Positions 18,187 through 27,122 of a DNA stretch of 51,146 nt are shown here, in pieces. The DNA is taken from assembly GCF_017431965.1 (NCBI RefSeq), contig NZ_JAFRKB010000055.1, positions 1 through 51,146 of the forward strand. Direction: 5' to 3'. The translations under genes were made by a program, and so were the position numbers. The stretch's first letter is position 1, and the number at the start of each line of letters is the position of its first letter. The stretch is from Methanobrevibacter sp. GTDB lineage: Archaea > Methanobacteriota > Methanobacteria > Methanobacteriales > Methanobacteriaceae. The notes under the pieces were generated by a model. The model was given only the letters and a program-made list of their open reading frames with translations. It was not told where the DNA came from and ran no database searches.

Positions 18187-19539
18187 TTATTCAATATTTT
18201 CTCTTAATAATTTGACAGTTTCACCAGGATCCGCTTTTCCACGTGTTAATCTCATTACTTGACCTACCAGGAAGTTAAGGGATGCTTTTTGACCGGATAA
18301 ATAATCTTCAACAGCTTTCGGATTTTCATCAATGGCCTGTTTTACAGCAGCCAATACTTCATCATCTTTTACAACACCAAGCAAGCCTAATTCTTCTGCA
18401 ATAGCTTTAGGTGATTTGTCATTATTTGGCATCTGTTCGATAATTCTTTGCCCGGCTTTAACTGTGATTTCTTTTGATTGTAACATGTTTAAGAATTCAA
18501 CGAGATCTTCTACTGTAATTCCACTGTCTGCAAAGTCTAGTTTATTGTAGGTTAATACTCTTTTAAGCTCATCTCTCATCCATTTTGAAGCGAATTTAGG
18601 ATCAATTTCTTTAGCTACTTCCTCATATGCGATAGCCAAATCAAGCTCTGAGGTTAATACTTTTGCAGATTCCTCATCAATGCCGTATTCTTCAACAAAT
18701 CTTTTTACTTTATTGTGCGGAGCTTCAGGCATGGTGTCTAAAACTCTCTGGATTGTTTCATCACTTATTTTCATTGGTGGCAAATCAGGGTCTGTAATGA
18801 ATCTGTAATCATCAGCATCCTCTTTCATCCTCATTCCTACAGTAATCATTTGGGATTCCAAGTATGCACGAGTTTCCTGTTTTACTTCAACTCCCCTTTT
18901 CATAAGGTTTTTTTGTCTGATGAGTTCAAATTTCAAAGCTTTGTAAGCACCTTTGATGGAGTTAACGTTTTTCATTTCTACTCTGTTTCCTCCATTAATG
19001 GAGATATTTACGTCAGCTCTCATAGTACCTTCACCACGTGCTCCTCCACTATATTGTAAAACACGAATTAACTCTTTTAAGAAGTTTCTTGCTTCTTCAG
19101 GGGATTTGATATCCGGTTCGGTAACGATTTCAACTAGCGGAATTCCTGAACGGTTAAAGTTAACAGTACCTCTGTCAGGTTTAAATTGTCCAGGGTCCTC
19201 TTCAGCGTGAATTTCTCTTATTCTGATTCCATTCAATTCTCCATTAAATCCAATAGGAACTGAAGTTCTTTGATAACCGGAAGGCAAATCAGGATAATCG
19301 TAATGTTTTCTCATGAAGTAAATTACATCTTGATCAATTTCACAGTTAAGCATTAAAGCTATCATCAATGCATTTTCTAAAGCTTTTTCGTTTGTTGGAT
19401 GTGGTTTTGCACCTGGTTGGTTTAAACAAACTGGACAGATGTTTGTATTTGCAGGTGCGTCCTGATAATTTGTAGGACAATCACAGAATAATTTTGATTC
19501 GGTTTCTAATTGTACGTGGATTTCAAGTCCACACATCAT
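18187..19539 (-). CDS. gatB: Aspartyl/glutamyl-tRNA amidotransferase subunit B
   Basis: Kinase/tRNA-binding subunit of GatCAB, which converts Asp-tRNA(Asn) (and Glu-tRNA(Gln) where present) to the amide form. 450 residues from the first ATG. Signature GLEIHVQLETESKLFC, zinc-site cysteines (CDC, CPVC), MRKHYDYPDLPSGYQ and EIHAEEDPGQ, then the helical and YqeY-like tail domains. The only ribosome binding site (GGAGG, 19565-19569) is 25 nt from this ATG but 7 nt from an in-frame ATT at 19557, so the true start may be ATT 19557, adding six residues. tRNA-Asn and tRNA-Glu genes are encoded 1.3 kb away. Confidence 0.96.
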   Translation of the reverse strand: MMCGLEIHVQLETESKLFCDCPTNYQDAPANTNICPVCLNQPGAKPHPTNEKALENALMIALMLNCEIDQDVIYFMRKHYDYPDLPSGYQRTSVPIGFNGELNGIRIREIHAEEDPGQFKPDRGTVNFNRSGIPLVEIVTEPDIKSPEEARNFLKELIRVLQYSGGARGEGTMRADVNISINGGNRVEMKNVNSIKGAYKALKFELIRQKNLMKRGVEVKQETRAYLESQMITVGMRMKEDADDYRFITDPDLPPMKISDETIQRVLDTMPEAPHNKVKRFVEEYGIDEESAKVLTSELDLAIAYEEVAKEIDPKFASKWMRDELKRVLTYNKLDFADSGITVEDLVEFLNMLQSKEITVKAGQRIIEQMPNNDKSPKAIAEELGLLGVVKDDEVLAAVKQAIDENPKAVEDYLSGQKASLNFLVGQVMRLTRGKADPGETVKLLRENIE

Positions 19540-19688
19540 ATCAACATCGTCACTAATAATAATTCCTCCAATTAGGATAATTTTTTAATAATTTATATTA
19601 TATTTATATTTATTACATTAGATTTATAAAGATTTTTAAAATAAGGGTTTTTGTTGGAAATCGATTGATATATTTAATCAATTAAATG

Positions 19689-20672
19689 TCATTGGTATTT
19701 ATTTTTCAGGGATTCCTTGACATACCTTTTTATAAATTTATCCAATTCAGGTGAAATTTCACTTTTTTGCGGACCTAATCTGTTTTCATCGGTAAATGTT
19801 CCTTTAAGTTTACGTCCGGCCCATTTCACCTCTTCTTCAACACGTTTTCCATATTTTGTTCCAAACATTTTAAATAGTGGGAATTTTGTTATTCCGTTAG
19901 CTCCGCTTAAAATCAGTATTCCAATATTTGCCAAATTATCCACCCATGTTCCGCAGATGATTTCAATGTCTGGAAAAGCTAATCTGACCTGAGATACGAT
20001 TTGTGCATAATATAGTGATGCAGGTTGTGACGAATTTGCATAAATAGTTTCTTTATGGGGGTTCAGTGAATAAAAAATCACTCTATCGATTTTATGGTCT
20101 CGGATATAATCTATGATATAGTTAACATCATCTAATGTTTCCCCAAGTCCCAATATGATTGTAATTGCTTTTTTAAATCCGTAATCTCCTGCTGCATCCA
20201 GCATATTGCTTATGTCATCCAATTTTTTAGAAGGACACACTCTTTCATGAATTTCGGGGTTTGCTACTTCCACTGCTCCGGTTATTCCTTTGATTTCATC
20301 ACCGTAGTGATCTAATTCATCGGTGATTCCTGTATTTAACCAAACTCCATCGCCGGTAATGTCTTTAATGTTTGTAGCTATTTCCTTAATTTCTTGGGTG
20401 GTGAATGATTCATATCCTCCTGATAAAAATTCTATATTCCAGTCGAGACGCTTGCACATTTCCGCTTCTGCATAGATATTGCTTATGTTGCGTCTGGCTT
20501 TTTTCGGATCTTTTATTTTGTTTTTTTGTGTAGACATATAACAAAAAGCACAATCTCCCTTATCACACCACCATGATAGGAATACTGCCCTTTCAAGAGT
20601 AATTAAATCACCATGATGTTTTAAGGTTGCTTTATTAGCATTTTTTATCAAGTCAAATATGTCTGAATCCAT
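19689..20672 (-). CDS. Radical SAM protein related to biotin synthase/HmdB-type enzymes
   Basis: 327 residues. The cluster motif is CDKGDCAFC, a CX4CX2C spacing rather than the common CX3CX2C, followed by YMSTQ. Later parts of the TIM barrel are visible: IEFLSGGYESF (SAM GGE-like region), WLNTGITDEL, EVANPEIHERVCPS, IILGLGETLDDVNYII and a C-terminal stretch IEIICGTWVDNLANIGILILSGANGITKF, which matches the BioB/HmdB-like tail. The product is unknown. It stands alone, divergent from the tRNA cluster. Confidence 0.85.
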   Translation of the reverse strand: MDSDIFDLIKNANKATLKHHGDLITLERAVFLSWWCDKGDCAFCYMSTQKNKIKDPKKARRNISNIYAEAEMCKRLDWNIEFLSGGYESFTTQEIKEIATNIKDITGDGVWLNTGITDELDHYGDEIKGITGAVEVANPEIHERVCPSKKLDDISNMLDAAGDYGFKKAITIILGLGETLDDVNYIIDYIRDHKIDRVIFYSLNPHKETIYANSSQPASLYYAQIVSQVRLAFPDIEIICGTWVDNLANIGILILSGANGITKFPLFKMFGTKYGKRVEEEVKWAGRKLKGTFTDENRLGPQKSEISPELDKFIKRYVKESLKNKYQ

Positions 20673-20762
20673 ATTTTTTATATTGTCTGTTTAAGTTTAT
20701 ATATTAGTTTATTATTTCAATTTTATTTTGTTTTTTGAATAAATTTACAAAAAACCAAAACC

Positions 20763-20770
20763 TTTATATA
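20763..20770 (+). promoter_or_regulatory. TATA box of the five-tRNA operon
   Basis: TTTATATA preceded by an A/C-rich BRE-like stretch (aaaaccaaaacc), 96 bases before the first tRNA. It is the best promoter in the 186-bp gap. Confidence 0.65.
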
Positions 20771-20858
20771 CTATTCAAATAATAATTATTATTACTGTTT
20801 AAAGTCTTTTGATTTTTAAACATGGGTTTTAGTTGGTTGAGTAGATGGGTTATTATAT

Positions 20859-20931
<73 letters not shown>

Positions 20932-20936
20932 CTTTG

Positions 20937-21010
20937 GGGCCCATAGCTTAGCCAGGTAGAGCGTCCGGCTCATAACCGGAAGGCCATGGGTTCGAACCCC
21001 ATTGGGCCCA
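20937..21010 (+). tRNA. tRNA with CAT anticodon (elongator Met or Ile2)
   Basis: Acceptor GGGCCCA / TGGGCCC with discriminator A, anticodon loop CTCATAA, anticodon stem TCCGG / CCGGA, T arm ATGGG / CCCAT. The anticodon stem lacks the three G-C pairs of an initiator, so it is elongator Met or the agmatidine-modified Ile2; the sequence alone does not decide which. Confidence 0.92.
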
Positions 21011-21038
21011 TGTTAACTAAAATTTGTTGTATTTGTAT

Positions 21039-21119
<81 letters not shown>

Positions 21120-21168
21120 AAAATTTGTTAAGATTTTTAATGGTTTCTATGTATCCTTTCTTTTATAA

Positions 21169-21251
21169 GCGGGGGTGCCCGAGAGGCCAAAGGGGACAGG
21201 CTTAGGACCTGTTGACGCAGGTCTACCAGGGTTCAAATCCCTGCTCCCGCA
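21169..21251 (+). tRNA. tRNA-Leu (TAG)
   Basis: Class II tRNA with a long variable arm (gttgacgcaggtc region). Acceptor GCGGGGG / CTCCCGC with one G-U pair, discriminator A, anticodon stem ACAGG / CCTGT with loop CTTAGGA. Confidence 0.95.
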
Positions 21252-21279
21252 CTTTTAACAATTTTTTCAATTCATTAAT

Positions 21280-21356
<77 letters not shown>

Positions 21357-21408
21357 TTATAAAACTTATTTTTAAAATTCATTACTTTTCAAATGCTCTC
21401 ACATTCTT

Positions 21409-21416
21409 TTTATATG
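21409..21416 (+). promoter_or_regulatory. TATA box of hjc
   Basis: TTTATATG, 37 bases before the hjc ATG; an AAGGTG ribosome binding site lies between them (21442-21447). Confidence 0.55.
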
Positions 21417-21452
21417 TAACTTTTAATAAATTAGTGAATATAAGGTGTAATC

Positions 21453-21860
21453 ATGGCTAAAAAAGGGTCTGCTGAAGAAAGGGATTTGGTGCATAAACTT
21501 TGGGAAAGGAATTTTGCAGCAATGAGGGCTCCGGCTTCTGGAGGGGCTACAAAAAATCCATTGCCTGATGTTGTTGCTGGAAATGGCAAATTATATTTGG
21601 CTATTGAAGTTAAAACAACTACAAAGGATAAAGTTTATATTGAAGCTCCCCAAATCGAAGCGCTTTGCGAATTTTCGAAGATATTCGGTGCTAAACCATA
21701 TATTGGGGTTAGATTCAAATATACAAAATGGTTATTTTTGGAACCTAATAATACTCCCCGTACCCGTAATGGAAATTATAAGGTAGAAAAGGACTATGCA
21801 TTAGAAAAAGGCTTGGAAATTGATGAAATTGCTGGAATAGATAAGCAAATGAAATTTTAA
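21453..21860 (+). CDS. hjc: Holliday junction resolvase Hjc
   Basis: Archaeal structure-specific endonuclease that cuts four-way DNA junctions in recombination. 135 residues, normal size. The PD-(D/E)XK-like site is complete: Glu in GSAEERDL, then MRAPASGGATKNPLPDVVA (catalytic Asp) and LAIEVKTT (Glu and Lys). C-terminus is basic and short. It has its own TATA box and ribosome binding site and lies between two tRNA loci. Confidence 0.96.
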   Translation: MAKKGSAEERDLVHKLWERNFAAMRAPASGGATKNPLPDVVAGNGKLYLAIEVKTTTKDKVYIEAPQIEALCEFSKIFGAKPYIGVRFKYTKWLFLEPNNTPRTRNGNYKVEKDYALEKGLEIDEIAGIDKQMKF

Positions 21861-21872
21861 GTAATGGTAATC

Positions 21873-21880
21873 TTTATATA
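21873..21880 (+). promoter_or_regulatory. TATA box of tRNA-Trp
   Basis: TTTATATA, 34 bases before the first base of the tRNA. Confidence 0.7.
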
Positions 21881-21913
21881 TCATTAAAATATATTTAATA
21901 TAGTATGTTATGT

Positions 21914-22061
21914 GGGGTTATGGTGTAACCTGGCATCATCTGGGACTCCAGTTGTCTTTGAAGAAATATACGCGTAACTGAACAGTATCCGTTGTGATGA
22001 ACAATTGGAGTACTGAGGCAAGAGATATCCCAGGATCGGGGTTCAAATCCCTGTGACCCCA
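21914..22061 (+). tRNA. tRNA-Trp (CCA) with a 75-nt intron
   Basis: Acceptor GGGGTTA / TGACCCC (one T-G pair), discriminator A. Anticodon stem TGGGA / TCCCA with mature loop CTCCAGA. The intron (21952-22026) sits after position 37, the classic archaeal site. Flanking the junctions, TTGTC (21952-21956) can pair with GGCAA (22018-22022), and CTC can pair with GAG, leaving two 3-base bulges (CAG, ATA) as in a bulge-helix-bulge splice motif, though the central helix is 3 rather than 4 bp. CCA not encoded. Confidence 0.93.
21952..22026 (+). ncRNA. tRNA-Trp intron acting as box C/D guide RNA
   Basis: Boxes in order: C-like TTGAAGA (21958-21964, two mismatches), D' CTGA (21978-21981), C' GTGATGA (21994-22000), D CTGA (22013-22016). 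The guide 22002-22011 pairs with 21945-21954 of the same pre-tRNA (ten pairs, one G-U). The fifth base upstream of box D (G22008) pairs with C21948, which is C34. This predicts 2'-O-methylation of the anticodon wobble base, as known for the Haloferax tRNA-Trp intron. Confidence 0.85.
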
Positions 22062-22122
22062 TTTTCTATACAAAACTTTTTTTTCAAAAATTTTAATTAC
22101 TTTATTGACAATAGTATCTTTC

Positions 22123-22740
22123 ATGAGTTCTAATGAGATTATTTTTATTTTAGGTTATAATTATGATTCAAATTGTTATTTAATTAATCGCAATATTTTG
22201 GTAGACACTGGCGCTGGTGAAAATAAGGAATATTTATTCTCTAAACTTCGTGAAAATGGTGTTGAACCTGAAGATATTGAATTGGTTGTAAATACTCATT
22301 GTCATTTTGATCATATCGGTGGCAATCACCTATTTCCAAATGCAAAAATTGCAGTTCATAAATTGGATGCAATTCCTATTAGAAATGAAGATACATTAGG
22401 TACTGCAGGTTCCGCTTTTGGGTTTGAAAACGTAAACAATACTCGTGTCGACATTGAACTTGAAGAGGGAGATAAAATTGGCGATTTTGAAGTAATCCAT
22501 ACTCCTGGACACACCAGCGGTGGAATTTGCTTATGGGATGGTGAAAACTTGATATCTGGTGATACAATATTTGCCGGTGGTGGTGTTGGCAGAATGGATA
22601 TCGGCGGAAATTACCAAGATATGAAAAATAGTGTTAAAAGATTAATGGAATTGGATGTTAAAAACATCTATCCGGGTCATGGTCCAATTGTGGAAAATAA
22701 TGGAAAGGACCATATTAAACTGTCTTATTCCATTTTATAA
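22123..22740 (+). CDS. MBL-fold metallo-hydrolase (glyoxalase II-like)
   Basis: 205 residues from ATG 22123; an upstream TTG gives six more. Metal ligands: THCHFDHIGG (HxHxDH), HTPGHTSGG, SGDTIFAGGVGR-like loop (SGDTIFAGGGVGRMD) and PGHGP. This is the group of small hydrolases related to glyoxalase II; the substrate is not known. No ribosome binding site is visible and an AT-rich TATA-like element (22089-22099) lies about 27 bases upstream, so a leaderless mRNA is likely. Confidence 0.9.
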   Translation: MSSNEIIFILGYNYDSNCYLINRNILVDTGAGENKEYLFSKLRENGVEPEDIELVVNTHCHFDHIGGNHLFPNAKIAVHKLDAIPIRNEDTLGTAGSAFGFENVNNTRVDIELEEGDKIGDFEVIHTPGHTSGGICLWDGENLISGDTIFAGGGVGRMDIGGNYQDMKNSVKRLMELDVKNIYPGHGPIVENNGKDHIKLSYSIL

Positions 22741-23391
22741 TTATTTTCCTAATTTTTTAGCTAATTTTTTAAATGATCCTCTTTTAACGAGAACTGTTAC
22801 TTTTTCCCCACGGCTGATTGTGTTGTCCGGTTGTGGTATAACTAATTTCCCGTTTTGATAGGATGATATAATGATATAATCTTTAGTTGGTGAAATCTCC
22901 TTGAAACGTTTTCCAACAATTTTATCGTTGGTTATGGTCATATCCAATATTTCGGCATCTCCTTCACCGAGTGTCATTAACTCTGCAGCATTAGGTCTTG
23001 TAACCAATTTTTGCAATTGTGCTGCAGCTGCAGTTTCCGGGCTGATTACATGGTCGATTCCAACTGCTTTAAATGCTTCTTCGTGGTCAGGATTGCTTAC
23101 ACGGGCAATGATATTCGGCACATCATATTTTCTAACTAAAATGCAGGATAATAGGTTTGCTTCATCATTCCCGGTTGTTGCAATGAAAAAATCAGCATCT
23201 TCAATATTGCTTTCTTCAAGCAATTTTGAATTTGTACCGTTTCCGCAAATAACTAGTGCATCAAGCTCCGCTGCCACTTCTGCACATAATGTTTCATCAC
23301 TTTCAATAAGTGTAATATCTTCACCGTTATCAATTAATAAATTTGCAAGTGCAAGACCTACACGGCCTCCCCCCATAATGACCACATACAT
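22741..23391 (-). CDS. trkA: Trk potassium uptake regulatory protein TrkA
   Basis: Cytoplasmic gating ring subunit of the Trk potassium transporter. 216 residues. RCK-N domain (1-125): VVIMGGGRVGLALANLL (GxGxxG) and Asp/Glu at the end of strand 2 (LIESDE), GNGTN, ATTGNDEANL. RCK-C domain (135-216). Single RCK unit, so probably acts as an octamer or tetramer-of-dimers. GGTGAT precedes the ATG. It follows trkH by 55 bp on the same strand. Confidence 0.95.
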   Translation of the reverse strand: MYVVIMGGGRVGLALANLLIDNGEDITLIESDETLCAEVAAELDALVICGNGTNSKLLEESNIEDADFFIATTGNDEANLLSCILVRKYDVPNIIARVSNPDHEEAFKAVGIDHVISPETAAAAQLQKLVTRPNAAELMTLGEGDAEILDMTITNDKIVGKRFKEISPTKDYIIISSYQNGKLVIPQPDNTISRGEKVTVLVKRGSFKKLAKKLGK

Positions 23392-23446
23392 TAAATCACC
23401 TTACTTAACATTAAATAATCAATATTTATTTTAGTACATTATAAAT

Positions 23447-24880
23447 CTATCTTTTAAAAATTTCAAAAAATGCTCTTAATGTTATCAATACAGGATAGAT
23501 TTCCAGCCTTCCGGTCCACATGTCAAACATGCTTACTACTTTTAACACCGGATTTAATGTGTGATTTATAATTCCCAGCTCTAAACCGTTGTTACCTTGA
23601 AGGGACATTGCAGCAAACAAACTTCTAAATGGATCATATCCGTAAAGGCAGAATAATGCCCATGTAAACATGATAAACATCATATATAGTGTAATGAAGT
23701 TTCCAGATTGTGATATTGCCTTTTCAGGTATTTTACGCCCGTTTAATTTTATAGCAACTACTCTTCCTTCTGGAGATAATATCTCTCTGACATGCCTATA
23801 CATTCCCTTAAAGAAAGTAATCATTCTTACAAGCTTGATTGCACCTACTGTGGATCCATTGGACCCTCCAGTCAGCATTAGACACATTAAACATATTATG
23901 ACAAATGACGGCCATCCCGCCATTGTTTGAGGTAGGGCGACACTTGCTCCTGTTGTTGTAATTGCAGATACTACTGTAAACACCAATTCTATAGGGACTA
24001 TGTTGGATACAAGATAAAGCATTAAACTGACAAATGCTATTACACAAATTATGATTTTAAATTGTAAATCCTGAATTAATGATTTTCCTCTTGTTTTTAT
24101 AACTTTATAATGTACTAAGAAGCTTGTTGCTCCCAATACCATTAAAATTATGGAAATCATGTAGTATATGTCATTTTGATAGTATCCCATATTTGCATTT
24201 TTAATGCTCATTCCTCCGGTGGAAATGATGCTGAATGTGTTACATAGGGCGTCAAAGGCAGGCATTCCCGCCAATAAGTATAGAACTATCCCTAAGATGG
24301 TATAAATTACATATATTTCCAATGTTTTTTCAAGTGTGGTTTTAATGCTGGGTTTAATACGTTCGTCACGAGCTTCTGATTGATAAAGTTTTGATGAAGC
24401 AGATCCAGGTTTTGTTAAAACACCGATAACCATAACAACAACTCCCAAACCGCCAATCCACTGTTCTAAAGCTCTAAAAAATAGTATGCTGTGAGGTAAG
24501 ATTTCAACGTTTTCAAACATGGTTATTCCGGTTCCGGTCAGAGCAGACATGCTTTCAAAGACTCCATCTATGAATGGCATGTTTGTTGCAAGCATGAAGA
24601 CAAGTCCTCCGATTACACTTGCCCAGAGCCATGCAAATGATGAAATCATCATCCCATGTTTGAGTCTCATCTTTTTGTTAGTTGAATTTTCAAAATATTT
24701 CTTGAAAAACAACCCTAATGCTATCGAAATCGCTGCAGGGATAAGAAAACTGATCATGTCGAATTCAAAATAAATCAAATCAAAAATTAGGGGTATTATG
24801 CACATTATTCCAATACCAATCATCAAATATGATGAATCTCTTGCTACAATCAACAAATCAGTTTTAGTTATATACCTCAT
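23447..24880 (-). CDS. trkH: Trk potassium uptake channel TrkH
   Basis: Membrane potassium/cation symporter subunit. 477 residues with about ten membrane helices and four pore loops. Filter-like segments: ALTGTGITMFENVE, FSIISTGGMSIKNAN, SAITTTGASVALPQ and SLQGNNGLELG. The C-terminal region lacks a soluble regulator, which is supplied by the adjacent trkA. Divergent from the 24962 gene with an 81-bp AT-rich gap. Confidence 0.94.
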   Translation of the reverse strand: MRYITKTDLLIVARDSSYLMIGIGIMCIIPLIFDLIYFEFDMISFLIPAAISIALGLFFKKYFENSTNKKMRLKHGMMISSFAWLWASVIGGLVFMLATNMPFIDGVFESMSALTGTGITMFENVEILPHSILFFRALEQWIGGLGVVVMVIGVLTKPGSASSKLYQSEARDERIKPSIKTTLEKTLEIYVIYTILGIVLYLLAGMPAFDALCNTFSIISTGGMSIKNANMGYYQNDIYYMISIILMVLGATSFLVHYKVIKTRGKSLIQDLQFKIIICVIAFVSLMLYLVSNIVPIELVFTVVSAITTTGASVALPQTMAGWPSFVIICLMCLMLTGGSNGSTVGAIKLVRMITFFKGMYRHVREILSPEGRVVAIKLNGRKIPEKAISQSGNFITLYMMFIMFTWALFCLYGYDPFRSLFAAMSLQGNNGLELGIINHTLNPVLKVVSMFDMWTGRLEIYPVLITLRAFFEIFKR

Positions 24881-24961
24881 TATTCTAATAATTTGAATAA
24901 ATATCTATATAAATTTATAAGTATTATAAAATAATATTATAAATTATAAGTTGGTTAAATC

Positions 24962-26014
24962 ATGGACAAAAAAACAGTATTGTTGCTGGGAATAAGTGTT
25001 CTTATCCTTCTCATAATGTTATGGTTTATAGGGATAGAGGAAGTAGTGGCTGCTTTAAAGATAGCTAATATTGGCATTATAGCTTTGGCAGTGGTTACTC
25101 AGGTTTTTACTTATTTTTTATACACATTACGTTGGCAAATCCTTAATTCATTAGCAGATATGGATGTAAGCTTTAAAAGGTTGCTTCCAATGGTTTTGGT
25201 AGGGCTTGCCGTTAACAATATCACTCCATCAGGACGTGGTGGTGGGGAGCCGGTAAGGGCATATATATTGGCCAAAGAAAAGGAAGAGTATCACTTTGAA
25301 GACACATTGGCAACAGTTGTTGCAGATAGGGCGTTGGATACATTTCCGTTTGTTGTGCTGGCTGCAATTACAATAGCTTCCATGGCACTTTTTTTCAACT
25401 TTGATTTATGGCTGCTTGTTGTTATGGTTTTGGCAGTTATAGCAATAGTTGCTCTATTGATTGTTATTGTTTATATGTGCATCAATCCTAGTTTTGGAAA
25501 AAGGGTTGACGGTTGGATTATCGGGCTTGTCAGAAGGTTTTACAAGAAAAATTCTGAAAAATTGGAAAATCAGATACACGAAGCCATTGCCGGTTTTCAG
25601 GAAACAATGAAACTCCTGATTTCAAACAGGAAAGGATTGGTTTATACTTTAACATTATCATTTATTATATGGATTTTTGAGATTATCAGGGTTTATTTGG
25701 TATTTTTGGCATTCGGCGCCAATGTCAATCTGATAGTCATAGGTGAAGTATTCATTGTCGCCTGTTTGGTGGGTATGATTCCACTTCTTCCTGGAGGCCT
25801 TGGGGCTGTTGATGGATTGATGATTCTATTTTACTCTGCTGCAGGAATTTCAGCTTCAGTAAGTGCAGCTGCAACCGTTATAGAAAGGTTGATTTCATTT
25901 TGGATGGCTACAATTATTGGTATGCTCTTAATGCCTTACTATGGATCTTCCGTTCTTGATAAGATTTCATTAGGTTCTTCAAATGAAAAACTCGAAGAAG
26001 GACTGGATGAATGA
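24962..26014 (+). CDS. Membrane protein of the YbhN/AglD (lysylphosphatidylglycerol synthase TM-like) family
   Basis: 350 residues with about eight membrane helices. Family motifs: YTLRWQILNSL, VNNITPSGRGGGEPVRAYIL and PLLPGGLGAVDGLMILFY near the end. This is the UPF0104 domain also found in AglD and in MprF flippases. In archaea, members act in lipid-linked glycan handling or as flippases; the exact role here is not known. Confidence 0.88.
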   Translation: MDKKTVLLLGISVLILLIMLWFIGIEEVVAALKIANIGIIALAVVTQVFTYFLYTLRWQILNSLADMDVSFKRLLPMVLVGLAVNNITPSGRGGGEPVRAYILAKEKEEYHFEDTLATVVADRALDTFPFVVLAAITIASMALFFNFDLWLLVVMVLAVIAIVALLIVIVYMCINPSFGKRVDGWIIGLVRRFYKKNSEKLENQIHEAIAGFQETMKLLISNRKGLVYTLTLSFIIWIFEIIRVYLVFLAFGANVNLIVIGEVFIVACLVGMIPLLPGGLGAVDGLMILFYSAAGISASVSAAATVIERLISFWMATIIGMLLMPYYGSSVLDKISLGSSNEKLEEGLDE

Positions 26015-26192
26015 AAATAAGCGGTTTTTGAGGATAATTTACTGCAGGATACATCTTTTTTTATTTGACAATTATGAGTGGGATATAAAATAGAAAACTT
26101 TATTTTAATAATTAAATATATCTTTAAATGTTATAGAAAATTAGTTTAATTTATAATTTAATCTAATTTTTAACGAACTTAATGGTGAAAAA
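26015..26192 (+). promoter_or_regulatory. Upstream region of ftr
   Basis: 178-bp gap. A TATA-like TTTATAAT lies at about 26151-26158, roughly 40 bases before the ATG, and GGTGA (26184-26188) is the ribosome binding site. Nothing else recognised. Confidence 0.5.
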
Positions 26193-27077
26193 ATGGAAAT
26201 TAATGGCGTAAATATACAAGACACCTTTGCTGAAGGTTTCGGAATTAAAGTATCTAGATTGATTATTACTGCAGCTACTAAACATTTAGCTAAAATTGCA
26301 GCTACTGAAGCTACTGGATTTGCTACTTCAGTTATCGGATGTCCTGCAGAAGCAGGTATCGACCAATATGTTCCTCCAACTGAATCTCCAGATGGAAGAC
26401 CTGGTTATGCAATCATGATTTGTCATATGTCCAAAAAAGCTTTAGGTGGACAAATTATGGACAGAATCGGTCAATGTGTTTTAACCGCTCCTACTGCAGC
26501 TGCATTCAATGCCCTTGAAAGTGAAGAATCATTCCCAACCGGAAAACAACTCAAGTTCTTCGGTGACGGATATGAAACAGAAAAAGATGTAAACGGCAAA
26601 AAAATGCACGTAATTCCAATTATGTCTGGTGACTTCTTAGTTGAAGATGAAATGGGATGGAAAGATGGTGTAGCAGGTGGAAACTTCTTCATCATGGCTG
26701 ACAGTCAAATGGCTTCTATCGTTGCTGCTGAAGCTGCTGTTGATGCTATTCACGCTATTCCTGGTGTAATCACTCCGTTCTCAGGAGGAATGGTTGCTTC
26801 CGGTTCCAAAACTGGTTCCAAATACTCTTTCATGAGCGCATCTACCAACGAAAAAGAATGTGTAACCTTAAAAGACCAAGTTGACACAGAATTACCGGAA
26901 AACGTATTCGGAAATATGGAAATCGTTATTGATGGTGTAGATGAAGAATCCGTTAAAGCTGCTATGAAAGCAGGTATTGAAGCTGCTTGTCAAGTACCGG
27001 GTGTTATTGAAATTGGTGCAGGTAACTACGGCGGAAGCTTAGGACCTTACCAAATTCACTTACAAGAATTATTCTAG
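26193..27077 (+). CDS. ftr: Formylmethanofuran-tetrahydromethanopterin formyltransferase
   Basis: Moves the formyl group from formylmethanofuran to tetrahydromethanopterin, the second step of CO2 reduction to methane, in the cytoplasm. 294 residues (usual about 297). Clear Ftr sequence: [71 protein letters not shown] and [19 protein letters not shown] at the C-terminus. Codons favour A- and C-ended forms typical of highly expressed methanogen genes. Single transcription unit with its own terminator. Confidence 0.98.
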   Translation: MEINGVNIQDTFAEGFGIKVSRLIITAATKHLAKIAATEATGFATSVIGCPAEAGIDQYVPPTESPDGRPGYAIMICHMSKKALGGQIMDRIGQCVLTAPTAAAFNALESEESFPTGKQLKFFGDGYETEKDVNGKKMHVIPIMSGDFLVEDEMGWKDGVAGGNFFIMADSQMASIVAAEAAVDAIHAIPGVITPFSGGMVASGSKTGSKYSFMSASTNEKECVTLKDQVDTELPENVFGNMEIVIDGVDEESVKAAMKAGIEAACQVPGVIEIGAGNYGGSLGPYQIHLQELF

Positions 27078-27112
27078 AGGGAGTTTTACTCTCTTTTCCT
27101 TTCTTTTTTTAA
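27078..27112 (+). terminator. Terminator of ftr
   Basis: Seven-pair stem AGGGAGT / ACTCTCT (27078-27084 and 27088-27094, one G-U) followed by pyrimidine and T-rich sequence to 27112. Confidence 0.6.
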
Positions 27113-27122
27113 TAAAATGAAA

